Of a DNA stretch of 64,000 nt, positions 23,039-33,098 are shown in pieces. Each line of letters begins with the position of its first letter. The stretch's first letter is position 1. The notes under the pieces were generated by a model. It did no database searches. It was not told the origin of the DNA and saw nothing but the letters and a program-made list of their open reading frames with translations. Origin of the DNA: Emmonsiellopsis sp. PD_33 (Eukaryota > Ascomycota > Eurotiomycetes > Onygenales > Ajellomycetaceae); NCBI GenBank assembly GCA_032988165.1, contig JANTQF010000187.1:1-64000 (forward strand). Direction: 5' to 3'. Both the position numbers and the translations under genes were made by a program.

Positions 23039-24537
23039 CTAGATTTTTGATTGTGTAAAGTTACTAGGCCTCTTGCCAAGGCCAGATTTTTCGTATATCG
23101 CATCAATGGTCTCCATCTCAGCGATGCTATCCTCGTGTGAAATCCAATGGACCGGCTGCTTTCCAGTGATTTTATCCACGAAGGCTTCCAATTGGTATCT
23201 AAGACGATTCAGGTTGTCAGCTTAACCTACTATGTAAGCGCTGAAGTTCAAAAATAAACGAGGCAGAAACATACCGATAAGTGCTCCACCACGGCTCTGC
23301 CCGTGGCCCCCATTCGGGACCGAATGTGTAGTGCTTCTGAGTGTGGGATTGCCCAGTGCGTTTATCTTTGATCTGAATATAGTGGAAGATGTGTGGCATC
23401 ATGAAACTGTATACATCATAGCATCATTAGTCGGAAGCACAAAAATATAACGTACGACGAATAATCGGGGCCAATAAACGAACGTACTTGTAATAGTAAA
23501 CAGCGGCATGTTCCAACTCGATCATGATAGACGGTAGCTCCCAGACCTTGGGAATAACATGTCCAGCATACGGCTGGTTCATATCAGTTATAATATCACT
23601 CCGCACGGTACCTTCACCGGCAGCGATTTTCGACTCAAACCACATCCTCGCATCAATAGCCTCATCAACTCTCCGGTCACTCGGCAATGTACGAGCTTTG
23701 GCATACTCAATCCGTTGCGGCGTCCCAGCATCCAAGAAATATCGTGTCGCTGAAATAACATACGTCATATCCATCAGACTCCCGCCAGCGAGATCGTACT
23801 GCCAGCGGATATCGCTTTTCGGAACAGTGTTGGCCGGGGTAGTCATGCGTGCTCTGGTAGATAGGACGCGCCCGTATTTTCCAGAGTTGATTAGGGAATT
23901 CACCACATGCGCGGCGGGGTGGAATTGCCAGTGGAAGGCTTCCAAAGCGACGCGGTTTGTTTTCCTTGCAGTCTCGAAGATAGCGGTCGCCTCTTCTGCG
24001 TTTGAGGCGACGGGCTTTTCGATCAGGACATGCTTTCCTGCATTGAGGCATTTTTGTGCCCATTCTGTCAATGAGATATCAGCATATGTTCAGTAGTAAT
24101 GAACTAGGAGTGAAAACCCGTGGTTGTTAGAGGTAAGGAACGGACATACCAGCATGCATCCCATTCGGCAAACTGATATAAACAGCATCTATCTCCGGAT
24201 CTCTCAAAAGCTCCTCATACGAGCCGTATGCCCGTTCAATCGAGTATTTATTAGCAGCCCTCCTTGCTTTCTGGATGTTCCGCGAAGCAATTGCCTTTAG
24301 GATGACTCCTGAATGAGACTCCGCTGGATGGATAATACCCGCTGGATTGATCATTGCAGTGGAAAGAATACCGAAACGGACGGCATCGTCCTCTTTGTGC
24401 CCAGCTTTGATGCTGGGCTGTGAGAGACACCATTGCTGCACAAATGTTGCGATCTAGATGGGTTAGCATTGTACCGCTACCTAGTTGATACAGAGTTATG
24501 CTTTTCGATCAGCGTTTACCTGTAGTATCATTGCCAT
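23039..24537 (-). CDS. Gfo/Idh/MocA family NAD(P)-dependent oxidoreductase
   Basis: The predicted protein is 396 aa from five exons: 24537-24520 (18 nt only), 24453-24150, 24064-23488, 23406-23275 and 23198-23039. It resembles fungal dihydrodiol dehydrogenase/D-xylose 1-dehydrogenase-like enzymes. The Rossmann part begins DAVRFGILSTAMINPAGI and continues with RDPEIDAVYISLPNGMHA. The signature lysine is K124 in HVLIEKPVASNAEEA. The second domain has EAFHWQFHPAAHVVN and GGSLMDMTYV. The C-terminal helix (YQLEAFVDKITGKQPVHW) is recovered only by splicing. The exact sugar or diol substrate cannot be told from sequence. It diverges from a tiny membrane-protein gene. Confidence 0.88.
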
Positions 24538-24853
24538 TTTGGTGGATTCCCCCCTTTTCCCTGTAAGATAAATATTATACTAGTATTCATACGATTTTCC
24601 AAGGATTTAGAAATCGATCAACGGCAGGCCCCCAACCGAAGAAACCGGCAATATATAGCTGCGTTGTTGATATCTGGGGTGATGATGTCAGGGGGATGAT
24701 ATCATCATGCGATAATCGCAAAATTCATCCCATTCTTGATTCGCCGGACCTAGATCGCTCAATATAAATTCTGGGGTAATACAAGCCCGAAGATCATTAA
24801 ACCTGCTACACATTCCTCTTGCATAAGAATAGAAGGAAACCGAATACAAGAAA
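24538..24853. promoter_or_regulatory. Divergent promoter, oxidoreductase/77-aa gene
   Basis: 316 bp separate two diverging ATGs. AT-rich stretches occur near 24560-24600. No recognised factor site was found. Confidence 0.4.
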
Positions 24854-25251
24854 ATGCCAGTGTCTACTCCTCCTACAAAGTTTAAGTGAGCTCTCACGAA
24901 CACCTCCCCTCCAATCTCCAGTTTGCAATCTGGACTGATGACGTTTACTAATACGAAATGCGATTTCGCTATCAAGCGGCCGGAACATCGCCATAGCCGC
25001 GCTCGGCGCGACGGCCTTTGGGTACTACATCCTGACAAGATCCCGTGCAAAAGACGCAAAATTGATCCAGCCCGAAGAGAAAGAAAGGTTCCAGGGAGCA
25101 GTCGGACAGGAACAGACGTCGCAGGGCAGTGGGAAAACAGCCAGAGCAAAGGATATTCCGCGGAGTGGTAAGTGATGCATGTAAGGATGCTTTATGTTGG
25201 AAAAGAGCCTGGGCTAACTAGTGTGCGATGTGATTTTTAGGCGGGAGTTAG
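24854..25251 (+). CDS. Tiny single-pass membrane protein (77 aa)
   Basis: Three exons (24854-24885, 24977-25167, 25241-25251) give 77 aa. Donors are GTGAGC and GTAAGT, acceptors CAAG and TTTTTAG; the first intron has an ACTAAT branch site. The protein is a short polar start (MPVSTPPTKF), one hydrophobic segment (NIAIAALGATAFGYYIL), then a charged soluble tail with LIQPEEKERFQGAVGQ. This layout fits a small mitochondrial or ER tail-out membrane protein, but I do not recognise the family. The last exon codes for only three residues plus the stop. Intact frame across two introns is the main support. Confidence 0.6.
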
Positions 25252-25714
25252 ACGTGGTGATGTCGAAGCGGTTGGGAGTATGAAATGTGGACGACGATGG
25301 GTGTGGGTGGGGAAAATGGCTAGGAGTTCGTCGTCTCTTCGGATATCATGTTAGCATAATTTGTATTGGCTTCTATACGCCCGATTAAATTGGCCAGTCA
25401 ATCCGGCGGTGACGGGTTTGAATCCTTGTGAACAAAATGGCCTAAGTCCGGCATAAGTCCATATCTGAACATATGCCACAGGATAGCACTACCGGATTCG
25501 CACGCAGGGATGCTACGTCTCTGAATGAAGAAGCTATGTGCAAGTGACGAGCTATCAATGGTCGTTTTTGCTAGCACTATATACGCATTTCACCCAACTG
25601 TAAAGAAAGCAAGCCAGATTAAATGACAGCACGCATAACGCTATTGTCAATCCAGATATGCCCTAATACACGTGGTATTGTCTAGTGCAGCCTATGAACA
25701 AATGGCTCAACTAT
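25252..25714. other. Intergenic region, no gene seen
   Basis: 463 bp between two tiny converging genes. A B-box-like GGTTTGAATCC at about 25416-25426 has no matching A box or acceptor stem, so no tRNA is called. Nothing else stands out. Confidence 0.55.
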
Positions 25715-26028
25715 TTATATTTCCGAAGCGTCGCCCAAGATACTGCTCTCATCCACGGTGGTAGCTTTGCCGGTTTCGATATCCGTGATCTTTTGAAATA
25801 TATCAGCTAATAATTCCGATAATTCTCATACTATGATGGCAGGACTCACTTCATATGTCGGGGGCCCACCGCCCATATCTTTGACATACCGGATAACACC
25901 GACGCTTTGTGGAGAGGCTGGATTGGTATATTATCAGTTTCAGGAGCTTGGTTTGATCAGTGAACGATTGAGTTCATACTCCTAGAGGCCTTGTAGATCA
26001 CCCGTTGTTCTTCTTCGTAGAGAGTCAT
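25715..26028 (-). CDS. Tiny three-exon gene (63 aa), unknown function
   Basis: Exons 26028-25980, 25917-25850 and 25789-25715 give 63 aa starting MTLYEEEQRVIYKASR. The middle exon reads SPQSVGVIRYVKDMGGGPPTYE and the last ITDIETGKATTVDESSILG. Introns have GTATGA and GTGAGT donors and CCAG and AAAG acceptors, and both preserve frame (49+68+75 nt). A TATA-like CTATTTATTTAA lies about 110 bp upstream on the minus strand (26139-26150). The product is soluble, mixed-charge and without a signal peptide. No family is recognised. It is too short for length-based gene finding, so confidence rests on the coherent splice signals. Confidence 0.55.
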
Positions 26029-26813
26029 TTTGGACGATCGGATTGTGTGGAATGCGATATCACTAGTATTGACAATGCTGGAGTTGGATTATTTCTGGAC
26101 CTAAGGGAATCAAAAGCGGAGTATAGTGCTGTGCGTGTTAAATAAATAGCATGGCTAGCAGGATGGAGACGTCATGTTGTCGTCATGGAATGCTAAAGGC
26201 CTATCAAGACCTCCGCAATTCCCCACGGGAGCTGTTCGCCAAGTTCAGAGTAGCGGGGGGTAGTGGCGAAATGGGATTTGATGGCCCCCTATGAGTTTGG
26301 GAATTAAGGTATTATCTGGCGGATCTCCATGAACCTAAAACCCATCGTTTTCTACCACCTATCCACGGCTAGAAAAGTGCTGAAAAGCCGGGGGGTGCGA
26401 TTGGATACCAAATTCCGGCGCCAAATAACATCCTAGGGATGGCTGGTTAGCACGAATGTCTCGCTGCTATGCTTTATTACCACATACCTTACCCTTCACC
26501 CTCACCTACCCCCCCTAGTGGAGGAAATAACATTGACGATCACTGAAGCATTCCTTCGCGAAATATTGGTTTAGTAAGCAGTACTGAAAGGGAACATGTT
26601 GCGCATGAGTATGGAAATGTTCGTAAAGAGCTTCGGATTGAACAAGAGGCCTAGATAAAGTTGAAACTCCACCATGGGGAATGAAGCTCGATGAAAAGAA
26701 AAGCTCCTCCTCTGGTTGTGAACCCCATTTCCTTTGACCTCCGCTAGTTTCGAAATATGTCGTCGCTGTTCGTATTCCCCAGACTAGTTAAAGATCAGCC
26801 AGTTCGTCGAAGG
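26029..26813. other. Intergenic region, no gene seen
   Basis: 785 bp without a supportable reading frame. The left edge holds the TATA-like element of the 63-aa gene. The rest is unremarkable mixed-composition sequence. Confidence 0.55.
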
Positions 26814-27880
26814 CTAGAGGCGGTCGCCCTGGCGGTTCTCTGCAGCTTGTCGCATCTTCATCTGAACAAACTCATCCAGTCCATCCCACTCATCCTAAGA
26901 TAGAAGAGAGAATCTGTCACCCAGAGAGCCCACATAATCAGAGTACTTCTCCCGTCATCAAGAGATAGCCAATAGATCTCACCAAACATGAAACTCCTTG
27001 GGGCAAGATAGAACCAAAAGAGTCCGCTGTCCAGAGCAACTGCCAACTGATCTAAAAGGCACTGTGAATTCACCAGGGCCCCGTTCTGCACTTGCCCGTT
27101 CTCACAAGCCTGAAGAACGTTGAAAAAAAGTTAGAGCCTTGGTGTGTATCAGACCAAAAGGTCATTTAGATCTGACTCCCAGGTTTCTGGCCTTTCAAAT
27201 AGGAGCCACCAGGGCGCGGTGTAGGCAACTTCGGCGGGTGCCACATGAGTGGATTCCCAGTCAATGAGGCCAGTGGTTGTGGAACAGACTCAGATCTAAT
27301 GACAAGTACATTTGATAGACAAAAGTCATCACAGCAAATGTGGAAGACCTGGTTCAAATTAAATATTCTGCGTGATTTTTCGGGAAAGATACCGCGCTGC
27401 ATACTTTTTCTGAATATCATGCTCATTTTCCACAGCATCATTGCAGTGATATTGAAAGCGAAGAAGTTGTTGATTAGGAACTCCTCGGAGCATTCAGCTG
27501 CTGTTGGAAAATGTTTTGCTGTAAACCTTTCTGCAGGGATGTTTCCAACACGCAAGATTTCATTCATATTCGGGGTTAATTGCCTCTTGGTCACTTGCCA
27601 TTTTCCTGATTCGCGTTGTAGAGCTCCAATGCTTGGAAAAATGGGTTTTGAGAGCTCCAGCTTGACCCTAGCCATTCCGTGATGGGCTCTTTCTAAGTCC
27701 CCTAACTCGACAGAAGGGCCCCTCAGCCGTTTGGACAGCAAGGTGCCCTCAATAAATGTTGCGATAACATGGGCGGCGCCCCCAACGACCTACACCAAGA
27801 TGGGGACAGGCACTCATGTTTGTCTAGAGGGAAAGTTCATCACAACTGCCGAGCAATGAGACGGCAGGTAAATCAGACTG
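26814..27880 (-). pseudogene. APH/protein-kinase-like family pseudogene
   Basis: Family blocks appear in order on the minus strand but in changing frames: VPVPILV (about 27810), LELSKPIFPSIGAL and NMNEILRVGNIP (about 27650-27560), CNDAVENEHDIQKKYAARYL (about 27450-27380), HICCDDFCLSNVLV (about 27345-27305), LIDWESTHVAPAEVAY then APWWLL (27268-27195), LDSGLFWFYLAPRS (about 27020), and LDEFVQMKMRQAAENRQG near the end. HICCDDFCLSNV matches the usual FCDDLRPSNV catalytic loop. In-frame stops lie at 27816-27814 (TGA), 27792-27790 (TAG), 27151-27149 (TGA) and 27133-27131 (TAA), and at least four frameshifts are needed (about 27480, 27365, 27270 and 26890). Intact relatives are phosphotransferase-like proteins expanded in Eurotiomycetes. 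Introns cannot explain all the breaks. Confidence 0.8.
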
Positions 27881-28591
27881 ATGTCTCGCTCAAAAACAGC
27901 CGATGATGCACGGGAGTTACCCCAGCCTCCAGGCTAATCTTCGCCCTGCATGCCGCATTTCTCAAGACTTTATTAGTTCATGTCATACTGGTGGTCTCAA
28001 GGGGATGACGATAAGGAATGGAGAGAGGGAAGCTCGGAATCCCAGCTATTGTTGTTCGATTCCAAACATCAAGGCTAGGAAGGAGAATACTCGGCGCCTC
28101 TTTTTTCCGGCCGAACCATCTCCGCCAAGCCGAGGTATCTCGGAGATCCGGCGGAACGATGATCCACGGGAGATAGCAGATAAGGATCACGTGCTGTGGC
28201 TAGCCCTACCTCGGCGGCATCGACATCAACCTCATCCCGTCTCGCCCTCCTCCGTCTCCCGAGTTAACGGCGAGCTTGGGACGTTGGCTGTGTCTGAGAG
28301 AGCTACCAGCTGCAAATTATCCGTTTCTGATGCCCTAGCCCCCCTGCACGCAGACTTGTGGCGCGGAGAAATCCAATAAAGTCTCCCCGCTGCATGCTTA
28401 CTACCCCTCTGTTGCCCTGGCGTCAGATTTGGATTGCACGATAAACCCCGCTTTTGAGGCGTGTATACAGCTCTTTTAGATACAAGGACAACGATTTCTA
28501 GCGCCGTCGGCCACCTACACTTATTCTCTCACGTTTCGTCGAGAAGCCAGTCTACTCTCCCTTCTGTCCAACCCTCTTCCGAAGCTTCCTC
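27881..28591. other. Upstream region of AMMECR1
   Basis: 711 bp with one plus-strand open frame (27903-28379) whose translation is Arg/Ser/Pro-rich and motif-free; I take it as non-coding. A CACGTG E-box is present at about 28188-28193. The part next to 28591 is pyrimidine-rich leader. Confidence 0.5.
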
Positions 28592-29775
28592 ATGGCTTCT
28601 CCTGCACAATGCTTCTACTGCTTTGAATGTCTATCTGCCTCCTTTGAAGAGACCAACCCCCCCAGCCTAGCAGCTGTAGAGGCCCTATGGGAAGCATTCG
28701 AGTCTTCAAAGGAACTTGCCCTACGCGCGGACCTGGAGGATACTTCAGACAACGACAATGAAGACGCAACCGTTCTGTCACGCGCAAACGGGATTAGAAG
28801 CTCACTAGATGCTCCGAACGACAGCAGCGGAGAAACAACTGACGATGGGGTCACTATAGCAAATCCCTCTCAGAGGGTTCAAATCCCCAGGATAAGCCGT
28901 CTCCAAGAACTTACATCATCGGGGTCCTCAACGGCTTCTACGCCCTCTACCTTATCTAGCAACTCATCCCGGTCTGCCTTGAGAAGCGCCTCCTCGACCA
29001 CCTCTATCAGTCCGCAGTCCTCTTCTGTCTTCTCCCAGTCAAAGAGGACCGCCGCAACATATTCAACCGTTGCTGCAGATGTCACGTACCCCCTCTTCGT
29101 CACCTGGAACACCCTCTCCAGCAACGGCCACAAGTCACTACGAGGCTGCATCGGCACCTTCGAACCTCAGGAACTAGCCTTTGGCTTAAAATCATACGCT
29201 CTCACGTCGTACGTCTATAAAACCCATCATCCCCTCTTTCCCTCTCTCAGACGTGCACCCGACTAACGATTCACTTCCAAACCAGCGCATTCAACGACAC
29301 CCGCTTCTCCCCTATCCACCCCTCCCTACTCCCCTCCCTCTCCTGCTCCCTCACCCTCCTCTCCACCTTCGAACCCTGCACCAACGCCCTAGACTGGATC
29401 CTAGGCATACACGGCCTGCGCATCTCCTTCACCCACCGCGGCCGCAGATACGGCGCCACATACCTACCCGACGTCGCCGTCGAACAAGGGTGGACGAAGG
29501 AAGAAACGGTCGAAAGCCTGATGAGGAAGGCTGGCTGGGATGGTCATGGTAGTGGTGGGGGGAGGATGACGCGGAGGCTTTTGAGAACTAGTGGCGGTGG
29601 TGGAGGGCATGGACATGATACGCAGCCGTGGGAGGAGGTGGGCGATTTCAAGGCGGTTAGATATCAGGGGTTGAAGGCTAGTGCGAGTTACGCTGAGTGG
29701 CGGGAATGGAGGGCGTGGGTGGAGGCGGATGCTGAGCGGAGGGAGGTGTTAGATGGAGGGGCGATGCGATTGTGA
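28592..29775 (+). CDS. AMMECR1 domain protein
   Basis: The predicted protein is 368 aa from exons 28592-29208 and 29286-29775. The start ASPAQCFYCFECL is typical of fungal members. A roughly 130-residue Ser/Thr-rich insert separates it from the core block YPLFVTWNTL followed by SLRGCIGTFEPQEL, near residue 183. RGCIGTF is the family signature. The core continues in exon 2 with SAFNDTRFSPI, a DWILGIHGLRISF strand and LPDVAVEQGWTKEETVESLMRKAG. A Gly/His-rich loop (around residues 293-315) interrupts the C-terminal part. The biochemical role is unknown; members are implicated in RNA or nucleotide modification only by structure. The 3' exon has low-complexity G-rich coding. Confidence 0.92.
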
Positions 29776-30950
29776 TTGTGATCGCGGTGTTTGGAATGAA
29801 TGAAATGGGACCGGAGTTCTAGGAATGGGGCTGGGTTCGGTTTTCATCTTTTTTCCCCTTCCCTGCGTGATGTTTGTGTTATCTATCGCTATCTTTCCTT
29901 TACCCTCCACCCACTCCTACCCCTTCCCGATCTCCTCTGCCTAATTATGATATCCCCCCTCGTTTCCTTTTTGTTTTTGACATTTCGGGGTTGCCTGCCT
30001 AGATATACTAGAATATAACCTGGAAAACAAGAAAGAGGACCTAAAAAAAAAGAGAGAGAGATGAGAGATATAGCTATGTAGGTGCTTACCTACCTAGTTA
30101 GCTGAATTAATAGAAGCAGAAGAAGACGAAGTAATGAACGGGAATCACGTTTTGAGGACGACAAAGCCTTTATAAACCTCCCACAGTCAGTCCGTCAGTT
30201 CATTCATCCTTTACCTCTAAACTTCAAAATATGTACTTACCCCTTTCTCAAACGTCTTTTCTCTTCGCGTGCATTTTTTTCATTTTTCATTTTTCTAACC
30301 CCTCTCCCATCTGCACAAACCATCCAGGATATAATTAACAGTAATCTCAATAATCATAATAACTGATCATCATCATTTCACTTTCCAAATAAACAAACAC
30401 AGCAACAAAAAACATTTCATTGGTCATAGAAAAACACAGCAAAGAGGGGGGTGGAAAAGGGGGTGGAACGGTTACATCCAAAAGGTTAATTGCCTCCCCC
30501 TTCCGCTCCTTTCCCGAAAAAGGAAAACGAAAACCAGAAAGTGAAGAGAAGAGAAGAGAAGAGAAGAGAAGAGAAGAGAAGAGAAGAGAAAGAGAAGATA
30601 GAACCCATCAGGCCAGCGACGTGTTTGCGTTAGGGATATGAAGCGTAAAAATAATCGGGAAGTTGGAAGAGAAAGAAGAAGTAGAAAAAAAGAAAAAAGG
30701 TGGAGGAGGAAAGGGAGTAAGAAAGGTTCATCCGTCAAGAAGCTTGCATCCAGTCAATCAATTCCGATCCAACCCGGGAGATAAAATATCGTACCAAAGA
30801 AGATCATTTTTGTACCTTCTTTAGTTACCGTTGTCCAAAAAGCAAAGGAGGAAAGAGTGGGGGGAGTTTATCTTAAAGAAAGAGGAAACTCCATTTCCTC
30901 AAACCCACCCCCTTTAAACCCCGTAAGTATCGAATAACGATGGTGATATA
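29776..30950. other. Convergent intergenic region with GAAGA microsatellite
   Basis: 1175 bp between converging AMMECR1 and CaM kinase genes. It contains purine tracts, an AT-rich leader-like stretch (30300-30420) and the GAAGA repeat at 30543-30591. Open frames here are repeat-driven. No gene is supported. Confidence 0.6.
30543..30591. repeat. GAAGA pentanucleotide microsatellite
   Basis: About nine tandem copies of the GAAGA/GAGAA unit form an uninterrupted pure purine strand. It is likely length-polymorphic and may form triplex DNA. Confidence 0.9.
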
Positions 30951-32414
30951 TCACCGCCTCGTATTCGACTGACTCCACAGTCCCGTAACCATCTCCTTAA
31001 CCTTCCTCTCCTGCTCCCGAATCTGCTCCTCAGTTTGCCCCCTCGCGTTTCCCCGACTATCAATCTCCATTCTATCCTCGTCAGTGCCCGTCATATGAAC
31101 CTGCGCACCATGAGGCTGCTGTCGCCCACTGTCATCGACGACCTGGCTGCCATTCACATGTTCTGGCTTGGGATCGACACTCATAGCCCCCTCCATCATC
31201 AGCCCACCGCCTTCTCGTAGCTTATTGATTGCGCGGACGGTATCGATGGCTTTGTGCAGGGTACGGCGGGCGTTGAAGTTCTTCTTGACGACAGGCAGGA
31301 GATCTTCGCCGGAACCCACTCTCATAGGGTGCGCGGGGTCGACGGGCGGGTTTATCCAAGGGTGTTGGAGTGCTTCATGAGACGTCATGCGGGAGTGAGG
31401 ATCGATGGTTAGGCAGCGTTTGATAAATTCGCGCGCGGTCACGGAGACGCCACGCCAGTATTCCAGAGGGGTGAAGGAGTAGTCGGCCACGAGGATGGCT
31501 TGCATTTCCTCGAGATTGGAGTCTCGGTCAAAGGGGGTGTAGCCACAGAGAAGGAAGTATGTTATCACGCCAATGGCCCAGATATCCCTATACCAGTAGA
31601 AATTTACGCGTTAGTTGTGTATAACGTAAAGGGCCGGTATAATAGGCTTGTTGAAGGGAAACATACACAGGCTTTCCATGGCCAGTTTTCTTAAATATCT
31701 CCGGCGCCATGTACCCAGGAGTACCGCATGTGGTGGTAAGAACATGAAATTGTTCTTCGTCCATGATCCTCGACAGGCCGAAATCAGCAATTAGTAGATC
31801 TGCGTTGTCCTCAGGCGTGCGGAAGAGGAGATTCTCTGGTTTCAAGTCTCGATGTACAATGCCGTGGTCATGGAGATATGCGACGGCGGAGAGAGTTGCA
31901 CGGATCAGATCAGCGGCATCTGACTCGTAGTAGCTTCCCTTACGGCAGATTCTGTCAAATAGCTCTCCTCCGAGAGCAAGATCGGTGACGAGGTATACTA
32001 GAAAGAAACCCAAAAGTCAGCGCGCTCAACTAACTATCTTTAGAGGGCCTGAAGGAGACACATACAGTTATTCATCGTTTCAAAATAATCCACCAATGTT
32101 AGGATATTCTGGTGGCCCATCGAGACCCGTTTCAGTACGGCAATCTCATTCCGGACCTAGTAGCCAGATTGCTCTTATCAGCCATGCCGCCCCTCGAATT
32201 GAACTGACACAAGGTGCATAGTGCGAGGATTCACCATATGTTCCCTCCCCGCCATCAGCCGCTTATTGATGACCTTCGCCGCGTAATAGCGGCCAGTGTC
32301 GATATGCACACATTCCTTGACGACAGAGTACGAACCCGCCCCGAGAGTTTTGCCCGTCTTGTATCTGCATGGTTGGATTTGTGGTCGTTGAGCGGCCTGT
32401 GGTTGGGAAGCCAT
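30951..32414 (-). CDS. cmkA: Calcium/calmodulin-dependent protein kinase
   Basis: The predicted protein is 412 aa from exons 32414-32235, 32156-32066, 31997-31667 and 31587-30951. The kinase domain starts near residue 18 with the Gly loop GAGSYSVVKE. It has AAKVINK (ATP lysine), HRDLKPENLL (catalytic D141), ADFGLS (D162), the activation segment LTTTCGTPGYMAPE with a phosphorylatable Thr, and DIWAIGVITYFLLCGYTPF. After the kinase domain comes FNARRTLHKAIDTVRAINKL, a basic amphipathic helix expected to be the autoinhibitory and calmodulin-binding segment. The tail is Glu/Arg-rich. The architecture matches Aspergillus CmkA-type kinases that transmit calcium signals in nuclear division and growth. 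Its upstream region is 684 bp. Confidence 0.93.
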
Positions 32415-33098
32415 GTTTTGGTGAGTGGTGAGGGGCAGAGGGACGGACAGCCGTAGAAGACGTGAGGGAGATATAGAGAGGGGTATTTAAGGCGAGTTCA
32501 AGGGTGTCTGGAGCGTGCGAGAGGCGCAGTTAGCATCAGGTAAACAGAGAGCGCGATGGTTCGTGTGGCAGTGATGGCTCCCCGAAGTCTGTTGCGTACC
32601 GTGGTTCTGAGAAGGCGGGGTTTGGTGGGATAAACCAGGCCAGGGACGCTTTGGTGGCACAGCGAGGGGAGATGCGAAATGAGGCTCGCACAGGGGATGA
32701 AGTCTCGTCGGATTCTCTGAAGGCAATATTGTTCCCACAGCCGTTGCGGGTCGAGTGTTTCAAGCTGTCTGCTAGTCAAGGAACGAGAATGTCGAACGGC
32801 GGGAGAAGAATCGTCGCTGGCGGCTGAGATAGGATCAGGTGATCACGCGGCAATTGACCCCTTTAGATAGAAAAGAGTGAGGATTTATTCAAACATAATG
32901 TTAAGGAACCGTTCGGTGACTATAATTAATTAAGAATTCAAGGGTATCTGCAGTATAGGGTCCGATATATTCATTCCGCCATTATTCACCTATCAAGCCC
33001 GTCTCCGCCCTATCGCCAGCCAATGCCCATATGCCACTCAAACAAACTTAATCAACAAAACAAAACTCCTATACCCAAAAAGAGAATAAAATCAATAT
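32415..33098. other. CaM kinase promoter and POL2 3' flank
   Basis: 684 bp between two minus-strand genes. A TTAAATACC TATA-like element (minus strand, about 32484-32492) lies about 70 bp before the kinase ATG. The left part holds the leader, the right part the POL2 3' UTR. No gene is supported. Confidence 0.5.

Noticed and set aside
25385..25445. Possible tRNA (B-box-like GGTTTGAATCC)
   Set aside because: No A box, anticodon arm or pairing acceptor stem could be found around it.
27903..28379. 158-codon plus-strand frame upstream of AMMECR1
   Set aside because: Composition is Arg/Ser/Pro-rich without domain or intron signal; it lies where the promoter is expected.
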